Source: Luidia sarsii
Taxonomy: Eukaryota; Echinodermata; Asteroidea; Paxillosida; Luidiidae
Length of the DNA: 64,000 nucleotides
Assembly (NCBI GenBank): GCA_949987565.1
Contig: OX465104.1
Coordinates: forward strand, 14,230,241-14,294,240
Reading direction: 5' to 3'
Part shown: positions 45,361-57,574 of the stretch, piece after piece
How positions within the stretch are numbered: position 1 is the stretch's first letter
How the letters are laid out: each line of letters begins with the position of its first letter
The notes under the pieces: model-generated
Seen by the model: only the letters and a program-made list of their open reading frames with translations
Told to the model about the DNA's origin: nothing
The model's database searches: none
Translations under genes and position numbers: made by a program

Positions 45361-46224
45361 CTATTCGTGAAGGTATAGCGAGTCAAGAGTGGTTAATGAC
45401 AACAACGTGTACATTAGATCTCTCTTTTTGAGTTCGTGTGGTTATGATAAGTACCGATGCAATATTATCTCTCGTTTTCATAAAGTTTATGAAGACATTT
45501 TATCGTGATGATTTGCGATTTGGATTTCAGGAAGTTACCACTATTGGCAGTAGTTCGTGCACTGTAAGCACATAATATAGGCCTATACCGTACCGCACAT
45601 GAGATAGGTTAAGCATGCAGTTCAGACATCATAATATCATTAGTTCATTCATTGATTTAAGACAACAATACTTGTTCATTGTATAGGCCTAACTGGTGTA
45701 AAGAAATACGGTTATCAATGCATTCAAATGTTTCGCGTTCCTGAAATAAAAACAAACCAACGATATAGCACTTAAAGGACTTACCAGTTAGGGAAAGTGC
45801 AAAAGCTTTCGTAGCAACAACTGCAGCATCAGAATACGAATACATGGTGCGCTCCTGTGAGTACAGTAAGACACCAAATTTATTGAAACAAAAAGCAATA
45901 CAAGAATTGCTGCAAATCGCTCATTGATTGCATGCGTGCAATGCGTCACCCCAGAGGCCTGGGTTCAAAGCTCGACCCATTCAATCTTTTCTTTCCTATT
46001 TTCATGAAGTGTGAATGCCAGTTAATTTCTATTCCTCTGTGTATAATTATGTTTGAAATTCTAGCAGAATCAATGCGTGGAAAGTGGACACAATTAATAC
46101 CTGTGAAATCAATAGAGTGCCGGTACATAATGTGTACAAGCGACTGAAGCGAGTCAAACATGGCACGATCGGGCGTCTGTGTGGCCTCTGTCAAACTGCA
46201 ACATTGTTTGATTTATAAGAAATA

Positions 46225-46304
46225 GTGATGCCCGGATTCGGAGGGCCCGGCGTACAGCAACCCTATGTTGCTGACCGGCGCTCCGAATTCGGAGGTCTCG
46301 GCAC
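46225..46304. repeat. EcoRI-centred foldback repeat (other copy at 60764-60828)
   Basis: GTGATGCCCGGATTCGGAGG, CCCGGCG, then CAGCAACCCTATGTTGCTG (a hairpin with 6-bp arms), then CGGCGCTCCGAATTCGG. The arms form a compound hairpin. The 60.8 kb copy has the same outer arms and a different apical hairpin (AGCACCACTGGTGCT). Confidence 0.5.
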
Positions 46305-46458
46305 GAAATGACCCAAATACATATCTCGAGCATTTCTAAGGCGCCTTGATCCGAGCGGGACGGGTAATTTTTTTACACGAAAGCCTGTGGTTTCTCGCTT
46401 TTTTAGTCAATTTAAGGGCTGGTTAAAAACCCCAAAACCCCCGGCGGTGGATGTGTAT

Positions 46459-47361
46459 AGGGTTTATGGTTTAAGGTTTTAGGGTTTTAGGGTTTAGGGT
46501 TTGAGGGTTTAGGGTTTAGGGTTTAGGGTTTAGGGTTTAGGGTTTAGGGTTTAGGGTTTAGGGTTTGGGGTTTGGGGTTTGGGGTTTAGGGTTTAGGGTT
46601 TAGGGATTTAGGGTTTAGGGTTTAGGGTTTAGGGTTTAGAGTTTAGAATTTAGGGTTTAGGGTTTAGGGTTTAGGGTTTAGGGTCAGTAGGGTTTGGGGT
46701 CAGAAGGGTTTTGGGTCAGTAGGGTTTAGGGTCAGTAGGGTTTAGGGTTTAGAATTTAGAATTTAGGGTTTAGGGTTTAGAATTTAGGGTCAGAAGGGTT
46801 TTGGGTCAGTAGGGTTTAGGGTTTAGGGTTTAGGGTCAGTAGGGTTTAGGGTTTAGGGTCAGTGGGGTTTAGGGTTTAGGGTTTGGGGTTTGGGGTTTAG
46901 GGTTTGGGATTTACGGTTTAGTGTTTAGGGTTTGGGGTTTAGGGTTTAGGGTTTAGGGTTGAGGGTTGAGGGTTGAGGGTTTAGGGTTTGGGGTTTAGGG
47001 TTTAGGGTTTAGGGTTTAGGGTTTAGGGTTTAGGGTTTAGGGTTTGTGGTTGAGGGTTGAGGGTTTAGGGTTTGGGGGTTAGGGTTTAGGGTTTGGGTCA
47101 GAAGGGTTTTGGGTCAGTAGGGTTTAGGGTTTAGGGTCAGAAGGGTTTATGGTTTAGAATTTAGAATTTAGGGTTTAGGGTTTAGAATTTAGGGTCAGAA
47201 GGGTTTTGGGTCAGTAGGGTTTAGGGTTTAGGGTCAGTATAGGGTTTAGGGTTTAGGGTCAGTGGGGTTTAGGGTTTAGGGTCAGTGGGGTTTAGGGTTT
47301 GGGGTTTGGGGTTTAGGGTTTGGGATTTACGGTTTAGTGTTTAGGGTTTGGGGTTTAGGGT

Positions 47362-47407
<46 letters not shown>

Positions 47408-48285
47408 GGTTTAGGGTTTGGGGTTTAGGGTTTAGGGTTTAAGGTTTGTGGTTGAGGGTTGAGGGTTGAGGGTTTAGGGTTTGGGGTTTAGGGTTTAGGG
47501 TTTAGGGTTTAGGGTTTAGGGTTTTAGGGATTTTGAGTTTAGGGTTTAGGGTTCATGGTTTAGAATTTATGGTTTAGGGTTTAGGGTTCAGGGTTTAGGG
47601 TTTAGGGTTTAGGGTCAGTAGGGATTTGGGTCAGAAGGGTTTTGGGTCAGTAGGGTTTAGGGTTTAGGGTTTAGGGTCGTTAGGGTTTAGGGTTTAGAAT
47701 TTTGAATTTAGGGTTTAGGGTTTAGGGTTTAGGGTTTAGGGTTTAGAATTTAGGGTCAGAAGGGTTTTGGGTCAGTAGGGTTTAGGGTATAGGGTTTAGG
47801 GTCAGTAGGGTTTAGGGTTTAGGGTTTAGGGTCAGTGGGGTTTAGGGTTTAGGGTTTGGGGTTTAGGGTTTGGGGTTTACGGTTTAGTGTTTAGGGTTTG
47901 GGGTTTAGGGTTGAGGGTTGAGGGTTTAGGGTTTGGGGTTTAGGGTTTAGGGTTTAGGGTTTGGGGTTGAGGGTTGAGGGTTGAGGGTTTAGGGTTTGGG
48001 GTTTAGGGTTTAGGCTTTAGGCTTTAGGCTTTAGGGTTTGTGGTTTAGGGTTTAGGGTTTAGGGTTTAGGGTTTAGGGTTTAGGGTTTAGGGTTTAGAGT
48101 TGAGGGTGTAGGGTTTAGGGTTTAGGGTTTAGGGTTTAGGGTTTAGGGTTTAGGGTTTAGGGTTTAGGGTTTAGGGTTTAGGGTTTAGGGTTTAGAGTTG
48201 AGGCTTTAGGGTTCAGGGTTTAGGGTTTGGGATTTAGGGTTTAGGGTTTAGGGTTTAGGGTTTAGGGTTTAGAGTTGAGGATTAG
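46459..48285 (+). repeat. Interstitial telomere-like (TTTAGGG)n array, 1.8 kb
   Basis: Runs of TTTAGGG mixed with TTTGGGG, TTGAGGG, TTTAGAA and longer inserts such as GGGTCAGTAGGG and GGGTCAGAAGGGTTTTGGG. The block TTTACGGTTTAGTGTTTAGG occurs three times (46910, 47326, 47876), showing internal duplication. The heptamer is the plant-type telomere unit, whereas animal telomeres are TTAGGG. No genes inside. Confidence 0.95.
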
Positions 48286-48289
48286 GGTC

Positions 48290-51200
48290 CTAATCTTCGC
48301 TAATTGGTGCAACGTGCACACATACAGGCGGGGGTTTTGGAGTGAGCATAGACGCATTTACCAGCTGTTAAATTATGGTGAGCATTACTCTATTGCCAAC
48401 GAGGCTGAGTAACAGACCTCAATTTTTTTCGAAAGAAACAAGGGAGAGGGTAAATCAAACATCATAATATCAAAGTATTTCGTGGCAGATTACATAGGCC
48501 TATGGCTGATACACCCACCAGACCAATATACCGTGTAACTCTCGTGGTGAAAAAGGTCACCGTACACTTCCGGGCACCTTCGTGCCGCCTGCTATAGGAG
48601 ATTAACGCGTGCCCAATTTTTAATGCATAATGAAGAAAGTCTCTTTCCAACTAAAAACCCAGATTCAGGGAATAAGTATAGGCCTATTAAAAATATAAGA
48701 ATGAGCAAAAAAAAATACAAAAAATGAGAATACGGCAGAGAAAACAAATAAATAGAACCCGACCTTCATTTTCCGTTTGTAAGTACAGTATTGCGAATAC
48801 GGCTCGACTGCGGTACGCGACGTGAGCATTACTACTTGTACCCAAGGACGTAGATGTATCATCCAGTTACCGGTTTTCGACGATATAAGGACTTTTCTTC
48901 AAGCTGACCAATGTGGACGAAAGTTTCACACTAAAAGAGGTCTCAGTCACTTTTCCCACACCACAGACTATTAGAATAATAATAGAGAAGGTTGATCAAG
49001 CCTGTCACTTTCGTAAGATTACCCGGTTTTGTTGATGTCCACGGCGCACCGCGCAGTAAGCATCGTCACCTATTTTCGATGGTGGTGTTTAGTAAGATGT
49101 CCCAGTGCAGCCAAACGCAAAATAAATTCTTCAAATAACTCAAAATGCTGTGTGGCACTGTAAAATTCTTCCCTGTATGTTTTTTGTGTTCATCTTTGGG
49201 TTGTTGTTTTTTCGACACTGCTTCTAACACTTTCCTTAAATCATTCATAATTTATGCTTAAAACGTATTGGTCTGGTTGATGTCTTCTTCTGTGACGTTT
49301 AAAAAAACTCCACAATCCTCTTTCTCACTGCTTCTTCAGTTATTTCCCAATGTCACTCAAGAGACACATTTCCTCCTTTTTGGTACTTTTTCTAGCTGCC
49401 CTTTTATTTTTTTCATTTCTTATAAAAGCCTATTGGGCCATGTTACTTTATGTCTTTAAATAATAATAAAAAAATAAAACAATTATATAAGCGAGACGCC
49501 CTTTAAGAGCCTCCATAGTTTTTACCCAGAACGGACTGCCCCAAGTTGCGTGATATAATCTTTTCTATGTATGTTGGGGTTTGTTATGGTACACTCAGAT
49601 TTTTTTAGGACCAACAATAAAGAAAACTGGAGCTTCGAAGCAACTGCCAATTTTGTACCTAGGAAAATAGACCCCAAAAGAGCAACTTTTTGAATCACAC
49701 GAGTTTGGCCTACTGAAAGAGCCTTAACTTTCCAAATTTTCGGTGACGGACAAAGAGCAGGAAACAAACCAGAAGATACGAAGTCTGAGATCGTTATACG
49801 GAGTTGTTTTCATCGTGCGATGTGAGTTAGAAGGCCAAGCGTCAAAAACGTGTACCGTCGAAAACGGGGTTCCCACGATATATAAAACGTGCTGCTTGTA
49901 TCGCGCCGAAGTTGATGTGGTTCGCATTCGCCGGCCATAAAAGCGCCTTGTGGATACCGTACATGTAAACAAAATGATACAAAATCAAAACACAAACGTA
50001 CTTTACACATTGTATTTTAATATTTTATTCCTAAAAGACTATTCTAATAGTTTAAACTGCTTCAATCGGCGCGATACAAAATATATTAACAAAAACGTTC
50101 GACGCTCCACGCTTTACCTCCTATTCGAGGAGCCCGGAAGTCAGGAATCTCGCGGAAACACGTACATTCTCGAGGCCAACTTACACGGTCTATTGTTGGA
50201 TGGCCAAACGAGTTTTACCCAACACGTTTTTAGAACGGACTTCATACACTTCATACACTTTGGTGAAGAAGAAGAAGACTACGCAAATCGTTGTCGAGGA
50301 AAACTCGGGCCTATGTTTGATATTATACACTCCACACAAATCTATAACGTTTCACGTCCCCGCTAATAATTTATGTATCTAAGATCCGGCGGATCGTGAA
50401 TTAAAGCGATCCCACTATCAGTGTCAAGGTTGCTTCGCCCCCGTCGTTCCGTCCGTAATGGCCGTCATAGTTATGTGCTGCTCCCTATGGTTCGCTCAAT
50501 TGCATCGTATGACAGCAAGGACTTTCAAGGCGCCATGTTCGATACGCAAACCTTCGGTTCGAATTGTTTGTCTGAAAACTACAAAAGCCAAACATTCTTA
50601 TGGTATCGAGTGAAAAGGGGAGAAAGGACTCTTTTCACCCAGCTTCGCCTCTCATGCTATCCAAAAGCTTAGTTTAGTTTAGTTTAGTTTAGTTTATTTC
50701 TTTTCCACAGCATCAACCAAAAAACACATAATCACAGACTAAACCCACGAGGAGGGAACTGTTCAACTCCCGAAACCTCCACCGGAAAAAAAATAGGCAG
50801 AGAGCTCAATCGCTGGACCAAGAATAATGGCACCCCTCTTCGCCACTCATTTGCATGGTCACCGACAGCAGTATTTATACAAATTGTATCCATTGAGCCC
50901 AAAACGAGGCATGATGGGCGCTAGGTTTCCAAGATGGCTTTAAATTCAAGGGACCTTACCGTTGTTCCTAAGACTAGAGTAAGATGACTTTCGGTTTTGT
51001 TGAAGAATATTTGTCAAGAAAAGATCAACTCAACGGGAACAACAATTAATCTTGGAAATGTAGCACCCATAGCCTCGCTTTCAGTTCGATGCATACAATT
51101 TGCATAAATATTAAGAAAGGCCTATAGGCTAACACTAACATTGCAAGGCGCACTATACTAACCCCATAGTTCAGGAGTGGTCTCATTATTTTGCATCATA

Positions 51201-52170
51201 TGCTATAGTTCGCGTAATGGCGTCATTACAGTTTTAAGGCCATGGACCGTTTATGATCTGCCACACTCATCCCTTCCACATTGATTTCCGAGGCCGAGAG
51301 CGAAGGGTAAAAGCTGCCCAATTCCGCATGAGTTAAAAGCGAAATTATTCCAAACGATAAAACAGACCTTGGATAGGCCTGATTCAAAATAGAAAATTGC
51401 ATACAGGGACTGAAGATCATCCATGCTATAATACTAGCCTATCATTAGGCAGAATACGTTTTTGTTTTTTGTTTTTTAGAAAGAGGGGCTTTTCAGTTTT
51501 TATTTTTTATTTTCAGGATGGCCGCCATATTAAAATTTATAGTGTCTCCACTGCTCAAAGACTTTTAAAATGAAAGACAAGTTTTACAAGAGAATTTAAC
51601 ATAATGATTTACATTTGGTGTTGTATTGATACATTTTGTGGAATCTTTCCGTGTTTTTTTTAATGAATTTTTCAAAAATAAGAAATAATAAGCGGCCCCA
51701 AAAAAGGAAGCGAGCGGAGACGAGGCTGTTTTCTTCGCCTTTTCAAAGGCAAAAGAAACAAAGGGTAAGTGACAGAGAAAGGATCGGCTATATAGGAACG
51801 AAACGGAAAAATTGTTTCAGACATTCATTTTGGCCATTGAGATATTAATTTTTCACTAGATGACAGCAACTGCACGATGTTATAAAAAGAAGCCCTAAAA
51901 TAGGATATTGCACGATTGTCGCAGAAAAGATTCAATGAATGGCATACTGAAATGTTGACTTAAAAAGCCTGCCAACAGTGTTGCTTTGCAGACGAAATAC
52001 TAAATGCTCTAGGCCTATTTGTTTCTATTTATACAAACGTCAGTCACTTAGAAATATTTTTTTTTACGAAAACCAAGGCTTTTAGGCCTAGGCCTACAAA
52101 ACACGTGTCCAACCGTCAGGATATATGAGTTTTGTCTGTAACAAGTGGAACTTGTTCTGCCTTTGAGAAA
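48290..52170. other. No recognisable gene
   Basis: AT-rich DNA. A frame at 49950-50366 (138 codons) has no recognisable domain and an unconvincing composition. The (TTTAG)n tract lies at 50669-50697. Confidence 0.4.
50669..50697 (+). repeat. (TTTAG)n microsatellite
   Basis: Five to six TTTAG units followed by TTTATTTC, resembling the tail junction of a retroelement, though no body is recognised. Confidence 0.7.
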
Positions 52171-52174
52171 TGTC

Positions 52175-52262
52175 CGGCTAGCACAGAGAAGACTGAGCGC
52201 TGGTAGGCCTACGTTAAACCAGTCGTCTCGGGTTCAAGTCCCGGTCTCAGTATTTCCCATTT
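52175..52262 (+). mobile_element. SINE-like family 1 head
   Basis: GGCTAGCACAGAGAAGACTG, AGCGCTGGTAGGCC, TAAACCAGTCGTCTCGGG and TTCAAGTCCCGGTCTCAG form box A-like and box B parts with a complementary CTGGT/ACCAG pair. The body diverges. Confidence 0.4.
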
Positions 52263-53414
52263 TTTTGTTCCAAGGATATGTTAAAAAGGTTAGCAACGTG
52301 TGAGGCTTATAAAATAATTTCCCAATTGTTAAAATAATTTCCCAATTGTTTTGGTTCTTGTTCAGGACCGACCCGTATGTGATACGATAGCCTTCAAACG
52401 GTGCCCGAGCCTCGGATACCAGTGTGCGCAGCATCGACCCGAGTAACTTGAACTAAAACGGGTATCAATAATCATATATCAATACTGGCCGGAGCCAGAC
52501 CAAGGACTCAAAGACACTTTTACGAAATGAAGGCTTAGAATGGGACACTGACGTTATAATGTCACGGGTATTAACAAAAAAGTAAGTATTTGACCACAGC
52601 TTCTGTGGGAATACTCTTGCTGAGCGGGACATCCCATCTCAAAATTCAGCAACGAGCTACTATTAGTATTACTTACTGAATCGTCAGGTTTTTTTTATGG
52701 CGGTGGGGGTGAAGCTTGACCCACAGCATGAGATACAGCCAGGGATTCGTAACTAAGCAGTATCATCAGTATGGGCCACAGGATTCAAACTGATGCTACC
52801 AAACCACAATAACCAAGCATGTAGCAAAACACTACGTCCTTGTTTATTGGCTCAAAGTGCTTTAAAATTTCTGAAAAAAAGTTTAGTTAAATAATTATGT
52901 ATGTCGTATTGTCGTAACATAATTACGTAGGCAGTATAAATTTTAAGCACAGTTGTCTGATGTGCTGCAAATTAGTGCAATGTAGCAATAAGCTCCATGA
53001 TGCTAAAGACAGTCTTCTTCCCCCTATTTGGCCTGGACAATGTCTACCAGCTTTTATGGGGAAAATAAATGCATGTAGGTTACCTTTGTCGAAGGGGCGG
53101 GGCCAATTTTGGGGTTGTCTAACCGGCTGCGTTCCCAACCATTCCTGGATGCAGACTTCCTTGGTTACTTTCTCCAGGACTCGACGTAGGGGGCGCTGCA
53201 TGGGCAAATTCGGGTGTCGTCTGCTCGAGTAGGGACTAGGGACCCCTCCAAAACCCGGCTCAGGTTCCGGTGTCGTCTCGCTTATCCAGAAAAGCTGATA
53301 AAGTTGTGAAGGGAAGCATGAGCCATGAGCCCCGGGCCAGATTTGAAATGGCAAAGGCACACAGAGAAACGAATGACACCTGCCAATTGAAACAGTTCCC
53401 AACGCAGAAGAATT

Positions 53415-53626
53415 GACCGATTACGCGACCACTGTTTACATGACTTATACATTGTAGTTGGTAGTTTTTTCATCTCATTTGGCTCATTTGAGTAGCAATA
53501 AAAATGTACAAAGAATAATGTGGACAATAATTCTTTGCTCATTTCCACTCCTGTTCTGCACCAAATGAGATGCAAAAGTACCCACTATCACGTGATGGCA
53601 TGTAAACAATGGTCGTGCAATCGGTC
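53415..53626. mobile_element. Foldback element with 28-bp arms
   Basis: GACCGATTACGCGACCACTG plus TTTACATG (53415-53442) is repeated in inverted form at 53599-53626 with 25 of 28 positions matching. The 156 bp between are AT-rich. It could be a short MITE; no other copy was found in the window. Confidence 0.4.
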
Positions 53627-53807
53627 TATTGGAAGGTTTTTTTCCGTCGGTTGTTTTGCACTGCGAGTTTGATAAGACCTGGGAGGTGAAATCACAAATT
53701 ATTTTGGAGATTTACCTGCTAGGAGTGCAATTAATGTGCAACAGAATCAGCAAAATGCTACGATTCACCACACAGACCTTCAATGTGAAATAAAAGGGGG
53801 AAAAGGA

Positions 53808-53875
53808 GGAAAACTGACTGGGAATATTTAAACAAACTTGTGAAAATACCCACGGAAATTGGTAGGTCATGGCTC
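53808..53875 (-). mobile_element. SINE-like family 1 body fragment
   Basis: AAAACTGACTGGGAATATTT, AAACAAACTTGTGAAAATAC is the reverse complement of the family body (compare 30613 and 61344). No head is recognisable. Confidence 0.35.
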
Positions 53876-54261
53876 TGTGAAATCAACTCCTGAACATGCA
53901 GCTATATTGTTTTTATCCTCATAAATGTTTATTTCATAAAGTTCCTTTTTTTTAGTTAATGCTTCCTATTCTCTTAGATTACAATTATAACATGATACAC
54001 AATAATTCACCAGTTTTCTTTTTTTTTCAGAGAGAGAGAGAGAGCGACAAGTAACTCGGCTCAAATCAAGGGTCACCCAGCACTGGTCTGGGGCCAATTA
54101 TCCTGGAGCTGCTGAAGCACTCACATCCCCCTTGGCACCAGACCAATCTTGGCTGGGTAAAAAACCATAGTGGTCAAACCAAAGGGGCCAATTTCATGCC
54201 GCCACTTTGCCACAAACATTTTGCTTGAATAACAAAATAAATCAGATAAATACAGACAAAA

Positions 54262-54345
54262 AAAACTGACTGGGAACTTTTCATCAAATGGAAAATTGGC
54301 AACGAGAACTTTGAATGGACCGAGATTGGACCCCTAGACCTAAAA
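54262..54345 (-). mobile_element. SINE-like family 1 fragment
   Basis: AAAACTGACTGGGAACTTTT, AAATTGGCAACGAGAACTTT, GACCGAGATTGGACC matches body plus box B on the minus strand. The partner repeat at 54450-54545 follows, as near 30.4 kb. Confidence 0.45.
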
Positions 54346-54714
54346 TAAATTAAAAATCAGGTTTGCACAGCCAAATTCCCACTTGTACTTAATGCTAAGC
54401 ACCGGTTATTATTTTGAATACAATGTCAAAGGCACCAAGCGTCACGTGGAATATGGTTGGTCATCTTGTTAAAACCAGGGAGGAATCTCCCTGCTTAGCA
54501 GGGTCTTCATGCTTAAGCAGCTCTATGAAATATGGCCCTACAGGGTGCTAGCACAAAGCTCAACTTCCAGTTCCCCATGTAGCAAATACAATTTGGATGA
54601 ATCAAACATTACAATATATTATATTTAAAAAAACAAAATTAGAGGGATCTAACATTTCGACCATCGCAAGACCTTTCTCACAGACAAAATTACTACGATG
54701 CAATCTGGCAGGAA

Positions 54715-56560
54715 GTGAGAGGCAAAAGGAGGACTACAGAAAAAAGGTGGAGGAGAGCTGGTAGACAGACCAGTGTGAGATCTAAGGGAAGGGCAGGGAG
54801 TAGGGAAGGGTTTAAAGGAGGGAAGCTGGTAGACAGACCAGGGTATGATCTAAGGGAAGGGCAGGGAGTAGGGAAGGGTTTAAAGGAGGGAAGCTGGTAG
54901 ACAGACCAGGGTATGATCTAAGGGAAGGGCAGGGAGTAGGGAAAGGATCAAAGGAGGGAAGCTGGTAGACAGACCAGGGTATGATCTAAGGGAAGGGCGG
55001 GGAGTAGGGAAAGGATCAAAGGAGGGAAGCTGGTAGACAGACCAGGGTATGATCTAAGGGAAGGGCAGGGAGTAGGGAAGGGGTTAAAGGAGGGAAGCTG
55101 GTAGACAGACCAGGGTATGATCTAAGGGAAGGGCAGGGAGTAGGGAAGGGGTTAAAGGAGGGAAGCTGGTAGACAGACCAGGGTGAGATCAAAGGGAAGG
55201 GCAGGGAGTAGGGAAGGGATTCAAGGAGGGAAGCTGATAGACAGACCAGGGTGAGATCAAAGGGAAGGGCAGGGAGTAGGGAAGGGATTTAAGGAGGGAA
55301 GCTGGTAGACACACCAGGGTAAGATCTAAGGGAAGGGCAGGGAGTAGGGAAGGGGTCAAAGGAGGGAAGCTGGTGGACAGACCAGGGTGAGATCAAAGGG
55401 AAGGGCGGGGAGTAGGGAAGGGATTCAAGGAGGGAAGCTGGTGGACAGACCAGGGGGAGATCAAAGGGAAGGGCAGGGAGTAGGGAAGGGGTTAAAGGAG
55501 GGAAGCTGGTAGACAGACCAGGGTGAGATCAAAGGGAAGGGCAGGGAGTAGGGAAGGGATTCAAGGAGGAAAGCTGATAGACAGACCAGGGTGAGATCAA
55601 AGGGAAGGGCAGGGAGTAGGGAAGGGATTCAAGGAGGGAAGCTGGTAGACACACCAGGGTGAGCTCTAAGGGGAGGGCAGGGAGTAGTGAAGGGGTCAAA
55701 GGAGGGAAGCTGGTGGACAGACCAGGGTGAGATCAAAGGGAAGGGCATGGAGTAGGGAAGGGATTCAAGGAGGGAAGCTGGTAGACACACCAGGGTGAGA
55801 TCTAAGGGAAGGGCAGGGAGTAGGGAAGGGTTAAAGGAGGAAAGCTGATAGACACACCAGAGTGAGATCTAAGGGAAGGGCAGGGAGTAGGGAAGGGTTA
55901 AAGGAGGAAAGCTGATAGACACACCAGAGTGAGATCTAAGGGAAGGGCAGGGAGTAGTGAAGGGGTCAAAGGAGGGAAGCTGGTGGACAGACCAGGGTGA
56001 GATCAAAGGGAAGGGCATGGAGTAGGGAAGGGATTCAAGGAGGGAAGCTGATAGACAGACCAGAGTGAGATCTAAGGGAAGGGCAGGGAGTAGGGAAGGG
56101 ATTCAAGGAGGAAAGCTGATAGACAGACCAGGGTGAGATCAAAGGGAAGGGCATGTAGTAGGGAAGGGATTCAAGGAGGGAAGCTGGTAGACACACCAGG
56201 GTGAGATCTAAGGGAAGGGAAGGGAGTAGGGAAGGGGTTAAAGGAGGGAAGCTGGTGGACAGACCAGGGTGAGATCAAAGGGAAGGGCAAGCAGTGGGGG
56301 AAGGGATCAGAGGAGGGAAGCTGGTAGACAGACCAGGGGTGAGATCAAAGGGAAGGGCAAGCAGTAGGGAGGGGATCAAATGAGGAAAGCTGGTAGACAC
56401 ACCAGGGTGAGATCAAAGGGAAGGGCAAGCAGTAGGGAAGGGATCAGAGGAGGGAAGATGGGAGACACACCAGGGTGAGATCAAAAGGAAGCAGTAGGGA
56501 AGGGATTAAAGGAGGGCGGCTGCTAGACGGACCAGTAGGGCAAGCAGTAGTAAAGGAAAA
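54715..56560 (+). repeat. ~68-bp minisatellite, about 27 copies
   Basis: Units run GCTGGTAGACAGACCAGGGT, GAGATCTAAGGGAAGGGCAG, GGAGTAGGGAAGGG, TTAAAGGAGGGAA. The strand is strongly purine-rich. Variants (CACACC for AGACC, GATCAAAGG for GATCTAAGG, GATTCAAGG for GGTTAAAGG) alternate in blocks, which points to higher-order amplification. It ends before an A run at 56574. Confidence 0.95.
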
Positions 56561-57176
56561 TCATTTTCTTCGAAAAAAAAAAAAAAAAAAAAACTTGCAA
56601 GTTGACTTTCTGCAAGTTTTATTGTTTCTTTATCTCTGGTCCAGCCCTCTGGAGTAAAAATTGCAAAAAATTTGTGTTTTTATTAGTGTGTAAAATCATA
56701 CCACTGTTGCACAAAACATATCAAAGCCAGTCAAAGCTACTCAGCCTTAATACTGTATTACTGTTGGTGTCCCACGCATATACCTTCATCACAGCATCAT
56801 AATCTCTTGTCATTGTACATAGGCCTACATGCAAGCTAACAACGTCTAAAAAAAGGGAGGGGGAAAAAAAGAAGAAAGAAAAACACAAACAAAAGCGCTA
56901 TAAAAGTGGTGGGATAAAATAAGGACTTCACAAAACCCACAACTTCTGTGACCGTCTTCTTTACGAGGAATGCGTTCACATTCTTTGATGCGATTTTAAA
57001 ACAATTCAGATCGTTATTAATTCTAGCATGTCTGTACAGTCAGAATTTCAGAGGTTATAAAAAAAAAACCACCAAGAAACAAAGACCAAATCAAATTGGC
57101 TTAAAATACACGATTCAATACATACCACATTTAAACAGATCAAATCAGCGCTGATTTCAGAGTCCCCCTTCAAAAG

Positions 57177-57574
57177 TACCATAAATTCCTGCGTATCAGG
57201 GAGCTTTTGTTTTTCATCGTCGGATAAATGAGAAGTTGTGGGTGCGCCGTATACAGTGGAATGTAGCTATAACAAACATCCCAGGATCCATGAACATTGT
57301 TCGGTATAGCGGTCATTCCTTATAGCAGTTGCGGCCACATAAGTTGTCCACAAAAATCGGGAGCCAAAGGGCATGGTCGTTACAGCCGAATGTTACAGCG
57401 AAGTTTCACTGTACATGGGTACAACCCGCTGGCCACAAGAATGAATCAATAAAACGTGCAGGGTTCCTGCGATATGTATGCATATTCATGACCATGCGAT
57501 GGACGTGAAATGCTGATGGCAAAAGTTGGCGCGTCTGATATATGGGTGCGTCTTATACGCGGGAATTTACGGTA
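57177..57574. mobile_element. Outer MITE with TACCGTAAATTCC inverted ends
   Basis: The left end TACCATAAATTCCTGCGTAT and the right end (reverse complement) TACCGTAAATTCCCGCGTAT are inverted repeats differing at two of 20 positions. The right end continues AAGACGCACCC. The inner pogo-type MITE splits it, so this element is older. Superfamily not assigned. Confidence 0.6.
57252..57413. mobile_element. pogo/Tc1-type MITE with TA duplication
   Basis: TA, then CAGTGGAATGTAGCTATAAC at the left, and GTTACAGCGAAGTTTCACTG, then TA at the right. The ends pair as imperfect inverted repeats starting CAGTG, typical of Tc1/mariner-pogo elements with a TA target. It is 158 bp with no coding capacity. It is nested inside another MITE (57177-57574). 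Confidence 0.65.

Larger units (their letters stand above)
52265..54710. other. Mostly unassigned DNA
   Basis: An 18-bp direct duplication AAAATAATTTCCCAATTGTT near 52310, a GC box GGGGCGGGGCC near 53095, the foldback at 53415-53626 and SINE fragments. No gene recognised. Confidence 0.4.

Noticed and set aside
46459..48285. True chromosome end
   Set aside because: Unique sequence and genes continue on both sides, and the heptamer and inserts differ from animal telomere repeats.
49950..50366. 138-codon frame in AT-rich DNA
   Set aside because: No domain, signal peptide or splice context was recognised. Composition resembles the surrounding non-coding DNA.
52923..53402. 159-codon minus-strand frame
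   Set aside because: No recognisable family. It overlaps a comparable + strand frame, so neither is supported.
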